The notes: a model not told the origin generated them from the sequence alone. A stretch of DNA of 64,000 bases from Martinezella calliandrae (GCF_030272695.1 NZ_JARFYN010000002.1:221258-285257); one strand, 5' to 3'. Positions 19,122 to 29,330 are shown, numbered from the stretch's first letter. Made by a program: numbers and translations.

Positions 19122-20420
19122 ATGACCAATGCTTCCACCGAACCCTTCTTCAATCGCTCGCTTGCCGATACCGATCCGGAGATTTTTGGCGCGATCAATA
19201 AGGAATTGGGTCGTCAGCGGCACGAGATCGAGCTGATCGCCTCGGAAAACATCGTTTCCCGCGCTGTATTGGAAGCGCAGGGCTCGATCATGACGAACAA
19301 ATATGCCGAGGGCTATCCGGGCAAGCGCTATTACGGCGGCTGCCAGTTCGTCGATATCGCCGAAGAGCTCGCCATCGAGCGCGCCAAGAAGCTGTTCGGC
19401 GTCAACTTTGCCAACGTCCAGCCGAATTCCGGCTCGCAGATGAACCAGGCGGTCTTCCTGGCACTGCTGCAGCCGGGCGACACGTTCATGGGTCTCGATC
19501 TGAATTCGGGCGGTCACCTGACGCATGGTTCCCCGGTCAACATGTCCGGCAAGTGGTTCAACGTCGTTTCCTACGGCGTGCGCGACGGCGACAACCTGCT
19601 CGACATGGATGCGGTTCAGCGCAAAGCCGAAGAGCACCGGCCGAAGCTCATTATCGCCGGCGGCACGGCCTATTCCCGTATCTGGGACTGGAAGCGCTTC
19701 CGCGAGATTGCCGATAGCGTTGGTGCTTACCTGATGGTCGATATGGCCCATATTGCCGGCCTCGTTGCCGGTGGCCAGCATCCGTCGCCGTTCCCGCATT
19801 GCCATGTGGCAACGACCACGACCCACAAGTCGCTGCGTGGCCCGCGCGGCGGCATGATCCTCACCAATGAAGAGGATTTGGCGAAGAAATTCAATTCGGC
19901 CGTCTTCCCCGGCCTCCAGGGTGGCCCGCTGATGCACGTCATCGCTGCCAAGGCCGTCGCTCTCGGCGAAGCGCTGCAGCCGGAGTTCAAGGACTATGCC
20001 GCCCAGGTCGTCAAGAATGCCAAGGCGCTTGCGGAAACGCTGATCGCCGGCGGGCTCGACGTCGTTTCCGGCGGCACCGACAATCACCTGATGCTGGTCG
20101 ACCTGCGCAAGAAGAATGCCACCGGCAAGCGTGCCGAGGCCGCTCTCGGCCGCGCTTACGTGACCTGCAACAAGAACGGCATCCCGTTCGATCCGGAAAA
20201 GCCCTTCGTGACCTCGGGCGTCCGTCTCGGAACGCCGGCCGGCACGACGCGCGGATTCACGGAAGCTGAATTCCGCGAGATCGGCAATCTCATCATCGAA
20301 GTGCTTGACGGTCTGAAAGTCGCCAATTCCGATGAAGGCAATGCCGCCGTCGAGGCCGCAGTGCGCGCAAAGGTGGTCAAACTCACCGGCCGCTTCCCCA
20401 TGTACGGCTACATGGGTTGA
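19122..20420 (+). CDS. glyA: Serine hydroxymethyltransferase
   Basis: This 432-residue pyridoxal-phosphate enzyme interconverts serine and glycine and loads one-carbon units onto tetrahydrofolate. The cofactor lysine is Lys236 in [14 protein letters not shown]. The substrate-site motifs [26 protein letters not shown] and [10 protein letters not shown] are all present. The start [10 protein letters not shown] at 19122 has an AGGAG-like site (CAGGAGCTTCCACG) and is preferred over an open frame reaching 19038. It heads a same-strand run with nrdR, ribD and ribE. Confidence 0.97.
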   Translation: MTNASTEPFFNRSLADTDPEIFGAINKELGRQRHEIELIASENIVSRAVLEAQGSIMTNKYAEGYPGKRYYGGCQFVDIAEELAIERAKKLFGVNFANVQPNSGSQMNQAVFLALLQPGDTFMGLDLNSGGHLTHGSPVNMSGKWFNVVSYGVRDGDNLLDMDAVQRKAEEHRPKLIIAGGTAYSRIWDWKRFREIADSVGAYLMVDMAHIAGLVAGGQHPSPFPHCHVATTTTHKSLRGPRGGMILTNEEDLAKKFNSAVFPGLQGGPLMHVIAAKAVALGEALQPEFKDYAAQVVKNAKALAETLIAGGLDVVSGGTDNHLMLVDLRKKNATGKRAEAALGRAYVTCNKNGIPFDPEKPFVTSGVRLGTPAGTTRGFTEAEFREIGNLIIEVLDGLKVANSDEGNAAVEAAVRAKVVKLTGRFPMYGYMG

Positions 20421-20429
20421 GGAGAGCGC

Positions 20430-20906
20430 ATGCGCTGCCCCTATTGCGGTTCGGAAGATACCCAGGTCAAGGATTCACGCCCGGCGGAGGATAACACCTC
20501 CATCCGCCGGCGGCGCATCTGTCCGGATTGCGGCGGCCGTTTCACCACCTTCGAGCGCGTGCAGCTGCGCGAATTGATGGTCATCAAGAAGACCGGCCGC
20601 AAGGTGCCCTTCGACAGGGACAAGCTGGTACGCTCCTTCGAGATCGCCTTGCGCAAACGCCCGGTCGACCGCGATCGCATCGAGCGTGCCGTCTCCGGCA
20701 TCGTCCGCCGTCTGGAAAGCTCCGGCGAAACGGAAATCAGCTCGGAGCAGATCGGCCTGCAGGTGCTGGAAGCTTTGAAGAGCCTCGATGACGTCGCCTT
20801 CGTGCGCTATGCTTCCGTCTATCGCGATTTCTCGCATGCGGAGGATTTCGAGCAGGTGATTACTGAGATCAACGCCAAGATCGCCCGCGATCCCCTGGAC
20901 ACCTGA
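20430..20906 (+). CDS. nrdR: Transcriptional repressor NrdR
   Basis: This 158-residue zinc-ribbon and ATP-cone protein senses the dATP/ATP balance and represses ribonucleotide reductase genes by binding NrdR boxes. The zinc ligands are Cys3, Cys6, Cys31 and Cys34 (MRCPYCGS and [10 protein letters not shown]). The ATP-cone starts near residue 49 with [13 protein letters not shown]. It begins 9 bases after the glyA stop, with GAGGAGAG as ribosome site, so it is probably in one operon with glyA. The order glyA-nrdR-ribD is common in alphaproteobacteria. Confidence 0.97.
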   Translation: MRCPYCGSEDTQVKDSRPAEDNTSIRRRRICPDCGGRFTTFERVQLRELMVIKKTGRKVPFDRDKLVRSFEIALRKRPVDRDRIERAVSGIVRRLESSGETEISSEQIGLQVLEALKSLDDVAFVRYASVYRDFSHAEDFEQVITEINAKIARDPLDT

Positions 20907-20908
20907 CC

Positions 20909-22018
20909 ATGGCGCCCCGGCCTGAGGACCGACGTTTCATGGCCGCGGCGATCCGCCTGTCGCGCTGGCATTTGGGTCTCACCTCCACCAATCCATCCGT
21001 CGGTTGCCTGATCGTCAAGGACGGTGCTGTCCTCGGCCGCGCTGTTACAGCGCTTGACGGCAGGCCGCATGCCGAGCCGCAGGCCCTGGCTGAGGCCGGC
21101 GAGGCGGCGAGGGGAGCGACCGCCTACGTCACGCTCGAGCCCTGCTCCCATTACGGCAAGACACCCCCCTGCGCGGAGGCACTCATTGCCTATGGTGTCG
21201 CCCGCGTCGTCATCAGCGTCACCGATCCCGATCGGCGTGTTTCTGGTCGCGGCATCGCGATGCTGCGTGATGCGGGGATCGAAGTCGATGCCGGTATTCT
21301 TGAGGAAGACGGCAGACGCTCGCTTTCCGGCTATCTCATGCGTCAGATAAGAAACCGACCCTATGTGACTCTCAAACTTGCTGTTTCCGCAGATGGGATG
21401 ATCGGCAAAACAGGCGAGGGACAGATACGCATCACCGGCGATATTGCCCGTGCCCAGGTACAGGTCCTGCGTGCCGAAAGCGACGCCATTCTTGTCGGCA
21501 TAGGTACTGCAATAGCAGACGATCCGGAATTGACCTGCCGTCTGCCGGGGCTGGAAAGCCGCACGCCATTGCGCATCGTCATCGACGACCAGCTTCAGCT
21601 GCCGCTCGGTAGCAACCTTGTGAAAACGGCACAACGATACGGGCTCATGGTCGTCGGCGGCCATCCGCCGCCCTTCGATGAAAATACCGACAAGGCCCTC
21701 ATGGGCCGCCGCGCCGCGCTGGACGCCGCCGGCGCCGAAGTGCTGCAATCCAATTCCAGCGAACCGGGAGAATTGCTTGAAGCGCTGGCAACGCGCGGCA
21801 TTTCTTCTCTGTTGGTTGAAGGCGGAGCAAGGACGGCGCAGCGTTTTGTCGCTGCCGATCTTGTTGACCGTATCCTTCTGTTCCAGGGGCCGGATACGAT
21901 TGGCGAGGGTGGCATTGAATCACCCGTGACGAAGACCAATATCCCAGCCAGTTTCAGACATATCCGCGCGAGCCGGTTTGGCGATGATCGTTGCGACGAA
22001 TTCGAAAGAGGTTTTTAA
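20909..22018 (+). CDS. ribD: Bifunctional riboflavin biosynthesis protein RibD
   Basis: This 369-residue protein has two activities in riboflavin synthesis: an N-terminal pyrimidine deaminase (about residues 1-145) and a C-terminal NADPH-dependent 5-amino-6-ribosylaminouracil reductase (about 150-365). The deaminase zinc site is His54-Ala-Glu56 plus Cys79 and Cys88 in PCSHYGKTPPC. The reductase part shows YVTLKLAVSADGMI and LLVEGGARTAQRF. It starts 2 bases after the nrdR stop and overlaps ribE by one base, so translation is coupled along the operon. Confidence 0.95.
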   Translation: MAPRPEDRRFMAAAIRLSRWHLGLTSTNPSVGCLIVKDGAVLGRAVTALDGRPHAEPQALAEAGEAARGATAYVTLEPCSHYGKTPPCAEALIAYGVARVVISVTDPDRRVSGRGIAMLRDAGIEVDAGILEEDGRRSLSGYLMRQIRNRPYVTLKLAVSADGMIGKTGEGQIRITGDIARAQVQVLRAESDAILVGIGTAIADDPELTCRLPGLESRTPLRIVIDDQLQLPLGSNLVKTAQRYGLMVVGGHPPPFDENTDKALMGRRAALDAAGAEVLQSNSSEPGELLEALATRGISSLLVEGGARTAQRFVAADLVDRILLFQGPDTIGEGGIESPVTKTNIPASFRHIRASRFGDDRCDEFERGF

Positions 22019-22638
22019 TGTTTACCGGAATTGTCACCGACATCGGCAAAGTCGAATCGGTCTCTCCGCTCAAGGAAGGCATCAAGCTGCGCGTCGCCAC
22101 CAATTACGATCCGGCAACGATTGATATGGGGGCCTCGATCTCCCATTCGGGCATTTGCCTGACTGTAACGGGGTTGCCGGAAGCCGGCAGCAACGGCCGC
22201 TGGTTTGAAGTGGAAGCTTGGGAAGAAGCGCTGCGGCTGACCACGATCGGCACTTGGGAGGCTGGCAGCAATATCAATCTCGAGCGCTCGCTGAAGGTCG
22301 GCGATGAGCTCGGCGGCCACATTGTCTCCGGCCATGTCGACGGCAAGGCGGAGATCCTTTCGGTGACTGCGGAAGGCGACGCCACCCGCTTTCGCCTGCG
22401 CGCGCCGGCGCATCTCGCAAAATTCGTTGCTCCCAAGGGCTCGATCGCGCTCGACGGCACATCGCTAACGGTAAACGCCGTCGACGGCACGGACTTCGAT
22501 GTGCTCCTGATCCGTCATACGCTGGAGGTCACCACCTGGGGTGAACGCAAGGCTGGCGATTTCGTCAATTTCGAAGTCGACACCATGGCTCGCTATGCTG
22601 CGAGGCTGGCGGAGTTTCCTGCCGCGCGCGAAAGCTGA
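22018..22638 (+). CDS. ribE: Riboflavin synthase alpha chain
   Basis: This 206-residue trimeric enzyme dismutates two lumazines to riboflavin and the pyrimidine precursor. The N-terminal signature MFTGIVTDIG is present. Two lumazine-binding repeats follow, each with a variant of SHSGICLTV / LDGTSLTVN and GGHIVSGHVDG. The ATG at 22018 shares its first base with the ribD stop (TAATG). In some rhizobial genomes this gene is called ribC. It is the last gene before a strong terminator. Confidence 0.96.
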   Translation: MFTGIVTDIGKVESVSPLKEGIKLRVATNYDPATIDMGASISHSGICLTVTGLPEAGSNGRWFEVEAWEEALRLTTIGTWEAGSNINLERSLKVGDELGGHIVSGHVDGKAEILSVTAEGDATRFRLRAPAHLAKFVAPKGSIALDGTSLTVNAVDGTDFDVLLIRHTLEVTTWGERKAGDFVNFEVDTMARYAARLAEFPAARES

Positions 22639-22665
22639 TCGTAGGTGCCAACCGGCCTTCTTGTC

Positions 22666-22695
22666 CGCCGCCATCGATTCGATGGCGGCGTTTTT
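22666..22695 (+). terminator. Terminator after ribE
   Basis: A 12-bp perfect palindromic stem (CGCCGCCATCGA / TCGATGGCGGCG) is followed directly by TTTTT. The convergent GNAT gene ends 22 bases further on. Confidence 0.88.
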
Positions 22696-22717
22696 GTGTT
22701 GGCGCTTCTCCGCGCAG

Positions 22718-23284
22718 CTACCGTTCGAACATGACATTGGGTTCGTCTTTGTAGATCACTTCGCCGATCCGGTGGAAGCCGACCTTTTGCGCGACTCGCA
22801 GCGACGATGTATTTTCCGGATCGATGATGCACGTCATACGCCGTCCCGGAAACGTGTCGTCGGCCCAGGCGATTGCCGCTCTGATGGCCTCCGTCGCATA
22901 ACCCTTGCCGTGCAGCGATGACGTGATCCACCAGCCCGCCTCCAATGTACCCTCGGTGGTCGGATTCATGTCGCGGTGCAGGTCGAGAAAGCCGACTTCG
23001 CCGATGAAGCGGCTGCTAGCACGCTCTTCGACGGCAAAGAAACCAAAGCCGAGGTAATGCCACATGCCGGCATAACGCAACAGGCGCGACCAGGCTTGTT
23101 CGCGCGTCGACGGTTCGCCGCCGATGTAACGGACAAGGTCTTCCCGCGTCCAAAAGGCTGCATATTCCTCGAAATCCTCGAGGCGATGAGCGCGAAGAAT
23201 GAGGCGCTCGGTCATCAATGTCGGAACCATGGTCATGGCAGGAGCAACTTCCTTCCGGCAAACCGTTTCTACATTCATGCTCAT
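22718..23284 (-). CDS. GNAT N-acetyltransferase (RimJ-like)
   Basis: This 188-residue protein belongs to the acetyltransferase_3 type (RimJ/RimL-like): LMTERLILRAHRLEDFEEYA near the N-terminus, the acetyl-CoA loop LHGKGYATEAIRAAI, and NTSSLRVAQKVGFHRIGE at the C-terminal end. The substrate is unknown. The chosen start at 23284 lies 6 bases after the cupin gene stop, with GGAGCC upstream. MTMVPTLMTERL at 23236, with GGAAGGAAG before it, is a credible alternative and closer to the usual family length. The two genes form a small operon inserted between ribE and ribH. Confidence 0.87.
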   Translation of the reverse strand: MSMNVETVCRKEVAPAMTMVPTLMTERLILRAHRLEDFEEYAAFWTREDLVRYIGGEPSTREQAWSRLLRYAGMWHYLGFGFFAVEERASSRFIGEVGFLDLHRDMNPTTEGTLEAGWWITSSLHGKGYATEAIRAAIAWADDTFPGRRMTCIIDPENTSSLRVAQKVGFHRIGEVIYKDEPNVMFER

Positions 23285-23289
23285 CCGTT

Positions 23290-23793
23290 TCAGGCTCCGG
23301 TTTCGCCGTCCCAATAATCCATGGCGCCGTCCTCGCGCCCAATGAAGCTGAATCGCCGCGGCGTCTCGCCGGCGCGATTGGTCTTCGCCATGAACTTGCC
23401 GGAGTCGGGATATTCGACAATTTCTGTTCGGGCTTTGGTCGAGATGACAAGATAGATCAGTACGCCCGGGCTGATATTTATGAGCTGATGGGCGGTTTCT
23501 TGGCCGCCGGCGGGTGCTCCCAACACATCGCCTTTCGCGACCAGAATACGCTCGCTCCCGAAGCGATATTCACCCTCACCCTCGAGAATGACGAAGAGTT
23601 CCTCTTCGACGTGATGGTTGTGAAATGGACAGCCGGATTTGCCGGGCGGCACTTCGTTGTAGCTGATGCCGAGATCCTTCAGCCCCAGCAGCGAGCCGAA
23701 GGAGACATCGCTGCCCGCAAAAAAATTCCCCTGCTGCCAATGATCGAGCTGCAGCTCGCCAAGGTTGACAGCGTGTCTAGTTTTCTCTGTCAT
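23290..23793 (-). CDS. Cupin-domain protein
   Basis: This 167-residue protein has a single cupin barrel. The first metal motif is visible as CPFHNHHVEEELFVILEGEG (His, His, Glu ligands). The second is modified to APAGGQETAHQLINIS, with its His retained. Conserved cupins of this type may bind a metal and a small sugar or acid; no reaction can be named. The start at 23793 has an excellent AGGGAGGAA site, and the open frame upstream of it is ignored. It is first in an operon with the GNAT gene. Confidence 0.88.
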   Translation of the reverse strand: MTEKTRHAVNLGELQLDHWQQGNFFAGSDVSFGSLLGLKDLGISYNEVPPGKSGCPFHNHHVEEELFVILEGEGEYRFGSERILVAKGDVLGAPAGGQETAHQLINISPGVLIYLVISTKARTEIVEYPDSGKFMAKTNRAGETPRRFSFIGREDGAMDYWDGETGA

Positions 23794-23994
23794 CAGGTTC
23801 CTCCCTGCCTGTTCGAAATTATTAGCGAAGCGAGTGAGCTGGTGGAAGATACAATTTCTGGCACGCTTCAATGTTCCCCAAATCCGGATCAGAATCAGCC
23901 AAGGCATCCGAAAAACACTTGCCAAGCGCGGCCCGCCGTGGTTTGACCCGCCCTTATCAAGGTGCTGCCCGCCCTCTTACCCAGCAGGTGACGA

Positions 23995-24450
23995 ATGTCC
24001 AGCTCTACCAATGCCCACATCCTCATCGTCGAAGCCCGCTTCTACGATGACATGGCCGACGCTCTTCTCGATGGCGCCAAGACCGCGCTCGAAGAGGCAG
24101 GCGCGACCTATGATGTCGTCACCGTGCCGGGCGCGCTGGAGATTCCGGCCGCCATCGCCATGGCGCTCGATGGCGCCGATAACGGCGGCACCGAATATGA
24201 CGGCTATGTCGCCCTTGGCATGGTCATTCGCGGCGAGACCTATCATTTCGACATCGTCGCCAACGAATCCTCGCGTGCGCTGATGGATCTGACCGTCAGC
24301 GAATCTCTGGCGATCGGCAACGGAATCCTGACCGTCGAAAACGACGATCAGGCCTGGGTGCGCGCGCGCCGTTCGGACAAGGACAAGGGTGGCTTTGCCG
24401 CCCGCGCAGCGCTGACGATGATCGCGCTGAAACAGAAGTTGGGTGCATAA
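23995..24450 (+). CDS. ribH: 6,7-dimethyl-8-ribityllumazine synthase
   Basis: This 151-residue enzyme makes the immediate precursor of riboflavin from the RibD-derived pyrimidine and a 4-carbon phosphate. The motifs [13 protein letters not shown] and [16 protein letters not shown] are typical; His84 is the catalytic histidine. Together with ribD and ribE upstream it supplies most of the late riboflavin pathway, while the ribA/ribB functions are not in the window. nusB follows 4 bases after the stop, a conserved ribH-nusB arrangement. Confidence 0.96.
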   Translation: MSSSTNAHILIVEARFYDDMADALLDGAKTALEEAGATYDVVTVPGALEIPAAIAMALDGADNGGTEYDGYVALGMVIRGETYHFDIVANESSRALMDLTVSESLAIGNGILTVENDDQAWVRARRSDKDKGGFAARAALTMIALKQKLGA

Positions 24451-24454
24451 GTTC

Positions 24455-24937
24455 ATGGGAAATCAGGATAACGAGCGGCCGGCAAAGACCGCGAACCAGC
24501 GAGGCGCAGCGCGTCTGGCCGCTGTTCAGGCGCTCTATCAGATGGATATTGGCGGAACTGGCGTGCTGGAGGTGGTGGCAGAATACGAGGCACACCGTCT
24601 TGGGCAGGAGCTGGACGGCGAAACTTATCTGAAGGCCGACGCATCCTGGTTCCGCTCCATTGTCTCCGGTGTCGTGCGCGAGCAGACCCGGCTCGATCCG
24701 CTGATCGGTTCTGCTCTGCAGGATGATTGGGCGCTGTCGCGCCTGGACAGCACCGTGCGCGCAATCCTGCGCGCCGGCACTTTCGAGCTTCTCGACCGCA
24801 AAGACGTGCCGGTCCCGGTCATCGTCACCGAATATGTCGAGATCGCTCATGCCTTCTTTGAGGAGGATGAGCCGAAGCTGGTCAACGCCGTGCTCGACCG
24901 AATCGCCAAGCAGGTGCGTGGCGAAGCCAAGAAATAA
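24455..24937 (+). CDS. nusB: Transcription antitermination factor NusB
   Basis: This 160-residue all-helical protein binds boxA RNA with NusE (S10) and promotes antitermination on rRNA operons. The start of the fold shows [17 protein letters not shown] and the end [21 protein letters not shown] plus [12 protein letters not shown]. The ATG at 24455 is preferred over an in-frame GTG 12 bases earlier that overlaps ribH. It is co-transcribed with ribH. Confidence 0.95.
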   Translation: MGNQDNERPAKTANQRGAARLAAVQALYQMDIGGTGVLEVVAEYEAHRLGQELDGETYLKADASWFRSIVSGVVREQTRLDPLIGSALQDDWALSRLDSTVRAILRAGTFELLDRKDVPVPVIVTEYVEIAHAFFEEDEPKLVNAVLDRIAKQVRGEAKK

Positions 24938-25135
24938 GCCCCGACGTCAGGCCGGTGCTCGATCCCTGCCGCTTTCGTTTCTTTCGCTCGCGCCTGATTT
25001 CAGCGACCAATATTCTTTTGAACTTCCATTGGTTGTTTTACCCGTGGATGGTCTTGACGCGACGTTTTCCCAAACGCAATCTCGCCCTGCGCATTTGCCG
25101 ACCCTTGGAGGAGGGGCTGGCTGTTGCTGCAGGCG

Positions 25136-25167
25136 GCCGGACGAGGGAGTGAACCGCCGGCTTTTTT
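25136..25167 (+). promoter_or_regulatory. Hairpin with T-run just before the hppA ribosome site
   Basis: GCCGG (25136-25140) can pair with CCGGC (25157-25161), followed at once by TTTTTT and then the GGAGGG site of hppA. This looks like an intrinsic terminator placed in the leader. An overlapping alternative stem (GGCGG/CCGCC) uses some of the same bases. It may be an attenuator or the end of a leader RNA; no known riboswitch was recognised. The rest of the 246-base gap after nusB shows nothing else. Confidence 0.35.
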
Positions 25168-25183
25168 GGAGGGAAAAAGCGAA

Positions 25184-27322
25184 ATGTCGATTCTTTTAGG
25201 TGTTATCGCGTGCGGACTGCTCTCGGTGATTTACGCCGTCTGGGCAACCCGGTCGGTGCTTGCCGCCGATCAGGGCAATGCACGCATGCAGGAAATTGCA
25301 GGTTATATTCGGGAAGGCGCGCAAGCCTACCTGGCGCGTCAATACAGAACCATTGCCATAGTCGGCGTCATCGTTTTCATCCTGGCCTGGCTGCTCCTGT
25401 CGCGCGAAGCCGCCATCGGCTTCCTGATCGGCGCTGTTCTGTCGGGCTCCGCCGGGTTCATCGGCATGCACGTCTCCGTTCGCGCCAATGTCCGCACCGC
25501 GCAGGCCTCGTCGCACAGCCTATCGGCCGGCCTCGACATCGCTTTCAAGTCGGGCGCCATCACCGGCATGCTTGTCGCCGGCCTCGCCCTGCTCGGCGTC
25601 TCCATTTATTTCTATGTTCTGACCGGCATTGCCGGTCATGAACCGGGCTCGCGCGAGGTCATAGACCCGCTGGTGGCTCTGGGTTTCGGAGCATCGCTGA
25701 TTTCGATCTTTGCTCGTCTCGGCGGCGGTATCTTCACTAAGGGCGCCGACGTCGGCGGCGACCTCGTCGGCAAGGTGGAAGCCGGTATTCCGGAAGATGA
25801 TCCGCGCAATCCCGCGACCATCGCCGATAATGTCGGCGACAATGTCGGCGACTGCGCCGGCATGGCCGCCGACCTCTTCGAAACCTATGCGGTCTCCGTC
25901 GTTGCCACTATGGTTCTCGCCGCGATCTTCTTCGCCGGAACGCCGGTTCTCGCGTCAGCCATGGTCTACCCGCTGGCGGTCTGCGGCGCCTGCATCATCA
26001 CATCGATCATCGGCACCTTCTTCGTCAAACTCGGGACGAACGGCTCCATCATGGGCGCGCTCTACAAGGGCCTGATTGCCACCGGCATTCTGTCGATCAT
26101 CGGCCTTGCAGCCGCCACGTCGCTGACCATCGGCTGGGGTTCGATCGGTGCCGTCGCAGGTTTCGATGTCACCGGCGCGAAGCTGTTCATCTGCGGCATT
26201 GTCGGCCTGATTGTCACGGCGCTGATCGTCGTGATCACCGAATATTATACCGGCACAAACAAGCGCCCGGTCAATTCCATTGCCCAGGCCTCGGTCACCG
26301 GCCATGGCACCAACGTTATCCAGGGCCTTGCCGTTTCGCTCGAATCGACCGCCCTGCCGGCGATCGTCATCGTCGGAGGCATTCTGGCCACCTATCAGCT
26401 TGGCGGCCTGTTCGGCACCGGCATTGCGGTCACCGCCATGCTCGGCCTAGCTGGCATGATCGTTGCGCTCGACGCCTTCGGTCCGGTCACCGACAATGCC
26501 GGCGGCATCGCTGAAATGTCGCATCTTCCGCCGGAAGTGCGCAAATCGACTGACGCGCTGGATGCGGTCGGCAATACCACCAAGGCGGTCACGAAAGGCT
26601 ATGCCATCGGCTCGGCCGGTCTCGGCGCACTGGTGCTGTTTGCCGCCTACGCGAACGATCTGAAATATTTCGCGGCCCATGGTGATCAGTTCCCTTATTT
26701 CACGAATGTGGGCACGATCTCCTTCGATCTCTCCAACCCCTATGTCGTCGCTGGCCTGTTGTTTGGTGGCCTTATTCCCTATCTTTTCGGCGGCATTGCC
26801 ATGACGGCCGTCGGCCGGGCGGCTGGCGCGATCGTCGAAGAGGTGCGCAAGCAGTTCCGTGAAAGGCCGGGCATTATGAAGGGCACCGAGCGTCCCGATT
26901 ATGGCCGGGCCGTCGACCTTCTGACCAAGGCCGCCATTCGCGAGATGATCATTCCGTCCCTGCTGCCCGTGCTGGCGCCGATCGTCGTCTATTTCGGCGT
27001 GCTGCTGATTTCGGGCTCGAAAGCTTCGGCTTTTGCCGCGCTCGGTGCCTCGTTGCTGGGCGTCATCATCAACGGCCTGTTCGTCGCCATTTCGATGACG
27101 TCGGGCGGCGGCGCATGGGACAATGCCAAGAAGAGCTTCGAAGACGGCTTCGTCGACAAGGACGGCGCGCGTCACCTGAAGGGCTCGGAGGCGCACAAGG
27201 CCTCCGTGACCGGTGACACCGTCGGCGATCCCTATAAGGACACGGCTGGCCCCGCCGTTAATCCGGCGATCAAGATCACCAATATCGTGGCGCTGCTGCT
27301 GCTTGCAGTTCTTGCCGGATAA
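25184..27322 (+). CDS. hppA: Membrane-bound proton-pumping pyrophosphatase
   Basis: This inner-membrane protein of 712 residues with about 16 helices couples hydrolysis of pyrophosphate to proton export. The catalytic loops are intact: [39 protein letters not shown] and, later, [17 protein letters not shown]. The segment [20 protein letters not shown] carries lysine where potassium-dependent enzymes have alanine, so this is the K+-insensitive class. The start [11 protein letters not shown] at 25184 follows GGAGGGAAAAAGCGAA, a clear ribosome site. In rhizobia such pumps help growth at low pH, as known from the family. Confidence 0.96.
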   Translation: MSILLGVIACGLLSVIYAVWATRSVLAADQGNARMQEIAGYIREGAQAYLARQYRTIAIVGVIVFILAWLLLSREAAIGFLIGAVLSGSAGFIGMHVSVRANVRTAQASSHSLSAGLDIAFKSGAITGMLVAGLALLGVSIYFYVLTGIAGHEPGSREVIDPLVALGFGASLISIFARLGGGIFTKGADVGGDLVGKVEAGIPEDDPRNPATIADNVGDNVGDCAGMAADLFETYAVSVVATMVLAAIFFAGTPVLASAMVYPLAVCGACIITSIIGTFFVKLGTNGSIMGALYKGLIATGILSIIGLAAATSLTIGWGSIGAVAGFDVTGAKLFICGIVGLIVTALIVVITEYYTGTNKRPVNSIAQASVTGHGTNVIQGLAVSLESTALPAIVIVGGILATYQLGGLFGTGIAVTAMLGLAGMIVALDAFGPVTDNAGGIAEMSHLPPEVRKSTDALDAVGNTTKAVTKGYAIGSAGLGALVLFAAYANDLKYFAAHGDQFPYFTNVGTISFDLSNPYVVAGLLFGGLIPYLFGGIAMTAVGRAAGAIVEEVRKQFRERPGIMKGTERPDYGRAVDLLTKAAIREMIIPSLLPVLAPIVVYFGVLLISGSKASAFAALGASLLGVIINGLFVAISMTSGGGAWDNAKKSFEDGFVDKDGARHLKGSEAHKASVTGDTVGDPYKDTAGPAVNPAIKITNIVALLLLAVLAG

Positions 27323-27342
27323 GGCAAGCGCCGCACAAATTA

Positions 27343-27377
27343 AAAAAACCCGCGAAGCCTGAGCTTCGCGGGTTTTT
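27343..27377. terminator. Bidirectional terminator between hppA and bamE
   Basis: AACCCGCGAAGC / GCTTCGCGGGTT with loop CTGA is flanked by an A-run and a T-run, so it works on both strands. It serves the convergent hppA and bamE genes. Confidence 0.9.
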
Positions 27378-27394
27378 GATGCGGTATATCCGAC

Positions 27395-27904
27395 TTATTG
27401 GCCGGGATTCAGGTTGTTGAGGAAGTTCTTCGCACCGTTGACACCGTTGCCGCCACCCTGCAGAATCTGTTGCAGGAAGGTCAGGTCGCGGCCGCCAGTC
27501 GGCGTCGTGCGGCTGATCATATCGAAGACCTTGCCGTCCTTCAGCGTGTAGTTGGCTTGCTGCTTCACTACGCCGTCCTTGTCGAAATAGATCGCAAGAA
27601 TGTTCTGATCGACAAGCTTCGGCTTCATGAAAGCCATGGAGCGCGTGCGCTTCTGGGAAATATAATAAAAGACTTCGCCGTCGAAGGTCGCCGTGGTCGA
27701 CGGCGTGCCGAGCGAAAGCAGCACCTGCTCGCGACTCGAGCCGACAGGCACGAGATTGAGCGATTGCTGGTCGAAGATGTAGCCGTTGTTCATGACCTCG
27801 CCGGTCTGGCAGCCCGTGAGCCCCGCGGTCGCAATCACCAGAGCGATTGCGGCACTACTGATGAAAGTTCTGTCAGACTTGAAATACCGTCTCGTCAACG
27901 ACAT
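27395..27904 (-). CDS. bamE: Outer-membrane assembly lipoprotein BamE (OmlA/SmpA family)
   Basis: This 169-residue lipoprotein has a lipobox LTGC with Cys32. The conserved BamE core follows: IFDQQSLNLVPVGSSREQVL, LGTPSTTATFDGEVFYYISQ and VAIYFDKDG-like strands. It is a small accessory of the Bam machine that inserts beta-barrel proteins in the outer membrane. The C-terminal tail after about residue 140 is Gly/Asn-rich and specific to rhizobia. It is divergent to the next gene, the ubiquinol-cytochrome c chaperone. Confidence 0.92.
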   Translation of the reverse strand: MSLTRRYFKSDRTFISSAAIALVIATAGLTGCQTGEVMNNGYIFDQQSLNLVPVGSSREQVLLSLGTPSTTATFDGEVFYYISQKRTRSMAFMKPKLVDQNILAIYFDKDGVVKQQANYTLKDGKVFDMISRTTPTGGRDLTFLQQILQGGGNGVNGAKNFLNNLNPGQ

Positions 27905-28184
27905 CTCATCTCCCCTAATGAATCAAACCGATGGCCGAGCGGCCGATGTGACCTTGCTGTGCACATCATTGTGGCCTTTCCGCGATTGCGGAAGGCCCCA
28001 ACAATGTTGTTCGGCACTCTTCATCACCAATCATGCACGGCGTGACGACGGCTTGGGGCGGGACCTTGAAGTGGGCACAAACGGCATTGCAATTCGCGCC
28101 TGCTTCGGTAAACCAGCTTTCAAGTGGATGCAACAAGGCGGAGCGCAACGGGGCGCTCTGAATGAGCCAATTCCGGGAATTTTC

Positions 28185-28763
28185 ATGATTTTTGGGCTCT
28201 TCCGCAAAAGAAACCACAACCAGATCATCGTCGTCAGGCAATATAACACCCTGACCACGATGGCGCGCCAGCCGGCATTCTATACGGACTATGACGTGCC
28301 GGACACGGTGATGGGTCGTTTCGAGCTGCTGTCGCTGGTGATGATCTTGTTTTTCCGCCGGACGCGCTCGTCCGAGACCAGTGGACAGGAGCTGGCGCAG
28401 GAAATCGTCGATGCCTTTTTTGAGGATATCGATTATTCCATCCGCGAACTCGGCATCGGCGACAATAGCGTACCGAAACGGATGAAGAAGCTGGCCGGTA
28501 TGTTTTACGGGCGGCTGGAAAGCTATGCCGCGGCGATGGACGGCAACGACCCTGACGCGCTGGCGGCTGCTCTTCGGCGCAATATCTATCCGAAGGCAGG
28601 CGAAAGCGCCCCTTCGATGGTCGCTCTTGCGGATTGGATGATGACGGCAGAGGCGCATCTTGCGGGGATCACGGAAGCAGAAATCGCCACGGGCTCGGCA
28701 ACGCTCCCGCAGCCGCCGCAGATTGACGAGGCAGTGCCTCAAGTCGACGCAGACGCACCTTAG
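28185..28763 (+). CDS. Ubiquinol-cytochrome c chaperone family protein
   Basis: This 192-residue protein matches the CBP3/UQCC1 chaperone domain, which assists assembly of cytochrome b in the bc1 complex. Typical are FYTDYDVPDTVMGRFELL, an ELAQEIVDAFFEDIDYSIRE-like segment and VPKRMKKLAGMFYGRL. The C-terminus is a Pro/Glu-rich tail. The frame is open much further upstream, but MIFGLFRKRNHNQ at 28185 is the natural start. DUF177 follows after 9 bases, and the pair is conserved in rhizobia. Confidence 0.9.
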   Translation: MIFGLFRKRNHNQIIVVRQYNTLTTMARQPAFYTDYDVPDTVMGRFELLSLVMILFFRRTRSSETSGQELAQEIVDAFFEDIDYSIRELGIGDNSVPKRMKKLAGMFYGRLESYAAAMDGNDPDALAAALRRNIYPKAGESAPSMVALADWMMTAEAHLAGITEAEIATGSATLPQPPQIDEAVPQVDADAP

Positions 28764-28772
28764 GAGACAAAA

Positions 28773-29330
28773 ATGAAAAGACCTTACTCCGATGAAACGC
28801 GCTTTTCCTACCCGGTGAAAGTCGGCCATATCTCCGCCAACCCGGTGGATGTGCATCTCGAAGCGGAAGGTCGCGAGCTTACGGGCCTGGCCAAGCTTTG
28901 GGATGTGCTTTCCGTGGAAAAACTGGAAGCGGACCTGAAGATTTGCCGCTGGAAACGCGATGGTGTCCGCGTCAAGGGTAATGTTCGCGCGAAGATCGTC
29001 CAGGCCTGTGTCGTCACGCTCGATCCGGTCGAATCGGAGATCGACGAGGATTTCGAACATATTTTCATTCCGGAGGATTCGAAGCTAGCGCGTGCGCCCT
29101 CCTTGGATGCCGGCGAAATGGTGCTCGATCCCGACGGTCCGGATCTTCCGGAAACCTTCACTGGCGACACGATCGATGCCGGCACTGTCGTGATTGAATA
29201 TGCCGCTCTTGCCATCGATCCTTACCCTCGCAAGCCTGGTATAGAGTTCGAAGATCACATCGAAGACAGCGGCGAAGATGACAAGAAACCCTCACCATTC
29301 GCGGTCTTGAAAGACTGGAAAAAGGAATAG
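28773..29330 (+). CDS. DUF177/YceD-family protein
   Basis: This 185-residue protein is of the YceD family. In many bacteria YceD is encoded next to rpmF and plsX and is linked to ribosome or rRNA processing, though the mechanism is not established. The core shows VKGNVRAKIVQACVVTLDPV (the usual Cys-containing strand) and VIEYAALAIDPYPRKPG near the end. The start at 28773 has a TAGGAGACAAAA ribosome site. It is the second gene of the chaperone operon and lies just before plsX. Confidence 0.92.
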   Translation: MKRPYSDETRFSYPVKVGHISANPVDVHLEAEGRELTGLAKLWDVLSVEKLEADLKICRWKRDGVRVKGNVRAKIVQACVVTLDPVESEIDEDFEHIFIPEDSKLARAPSLDAGEMVLDPDGPDLPETFTGDTIDAGTVVIEYAALAIDPYPRKPGIEFEDHIEDSGEDDKKPSPFAVLKDWKKE

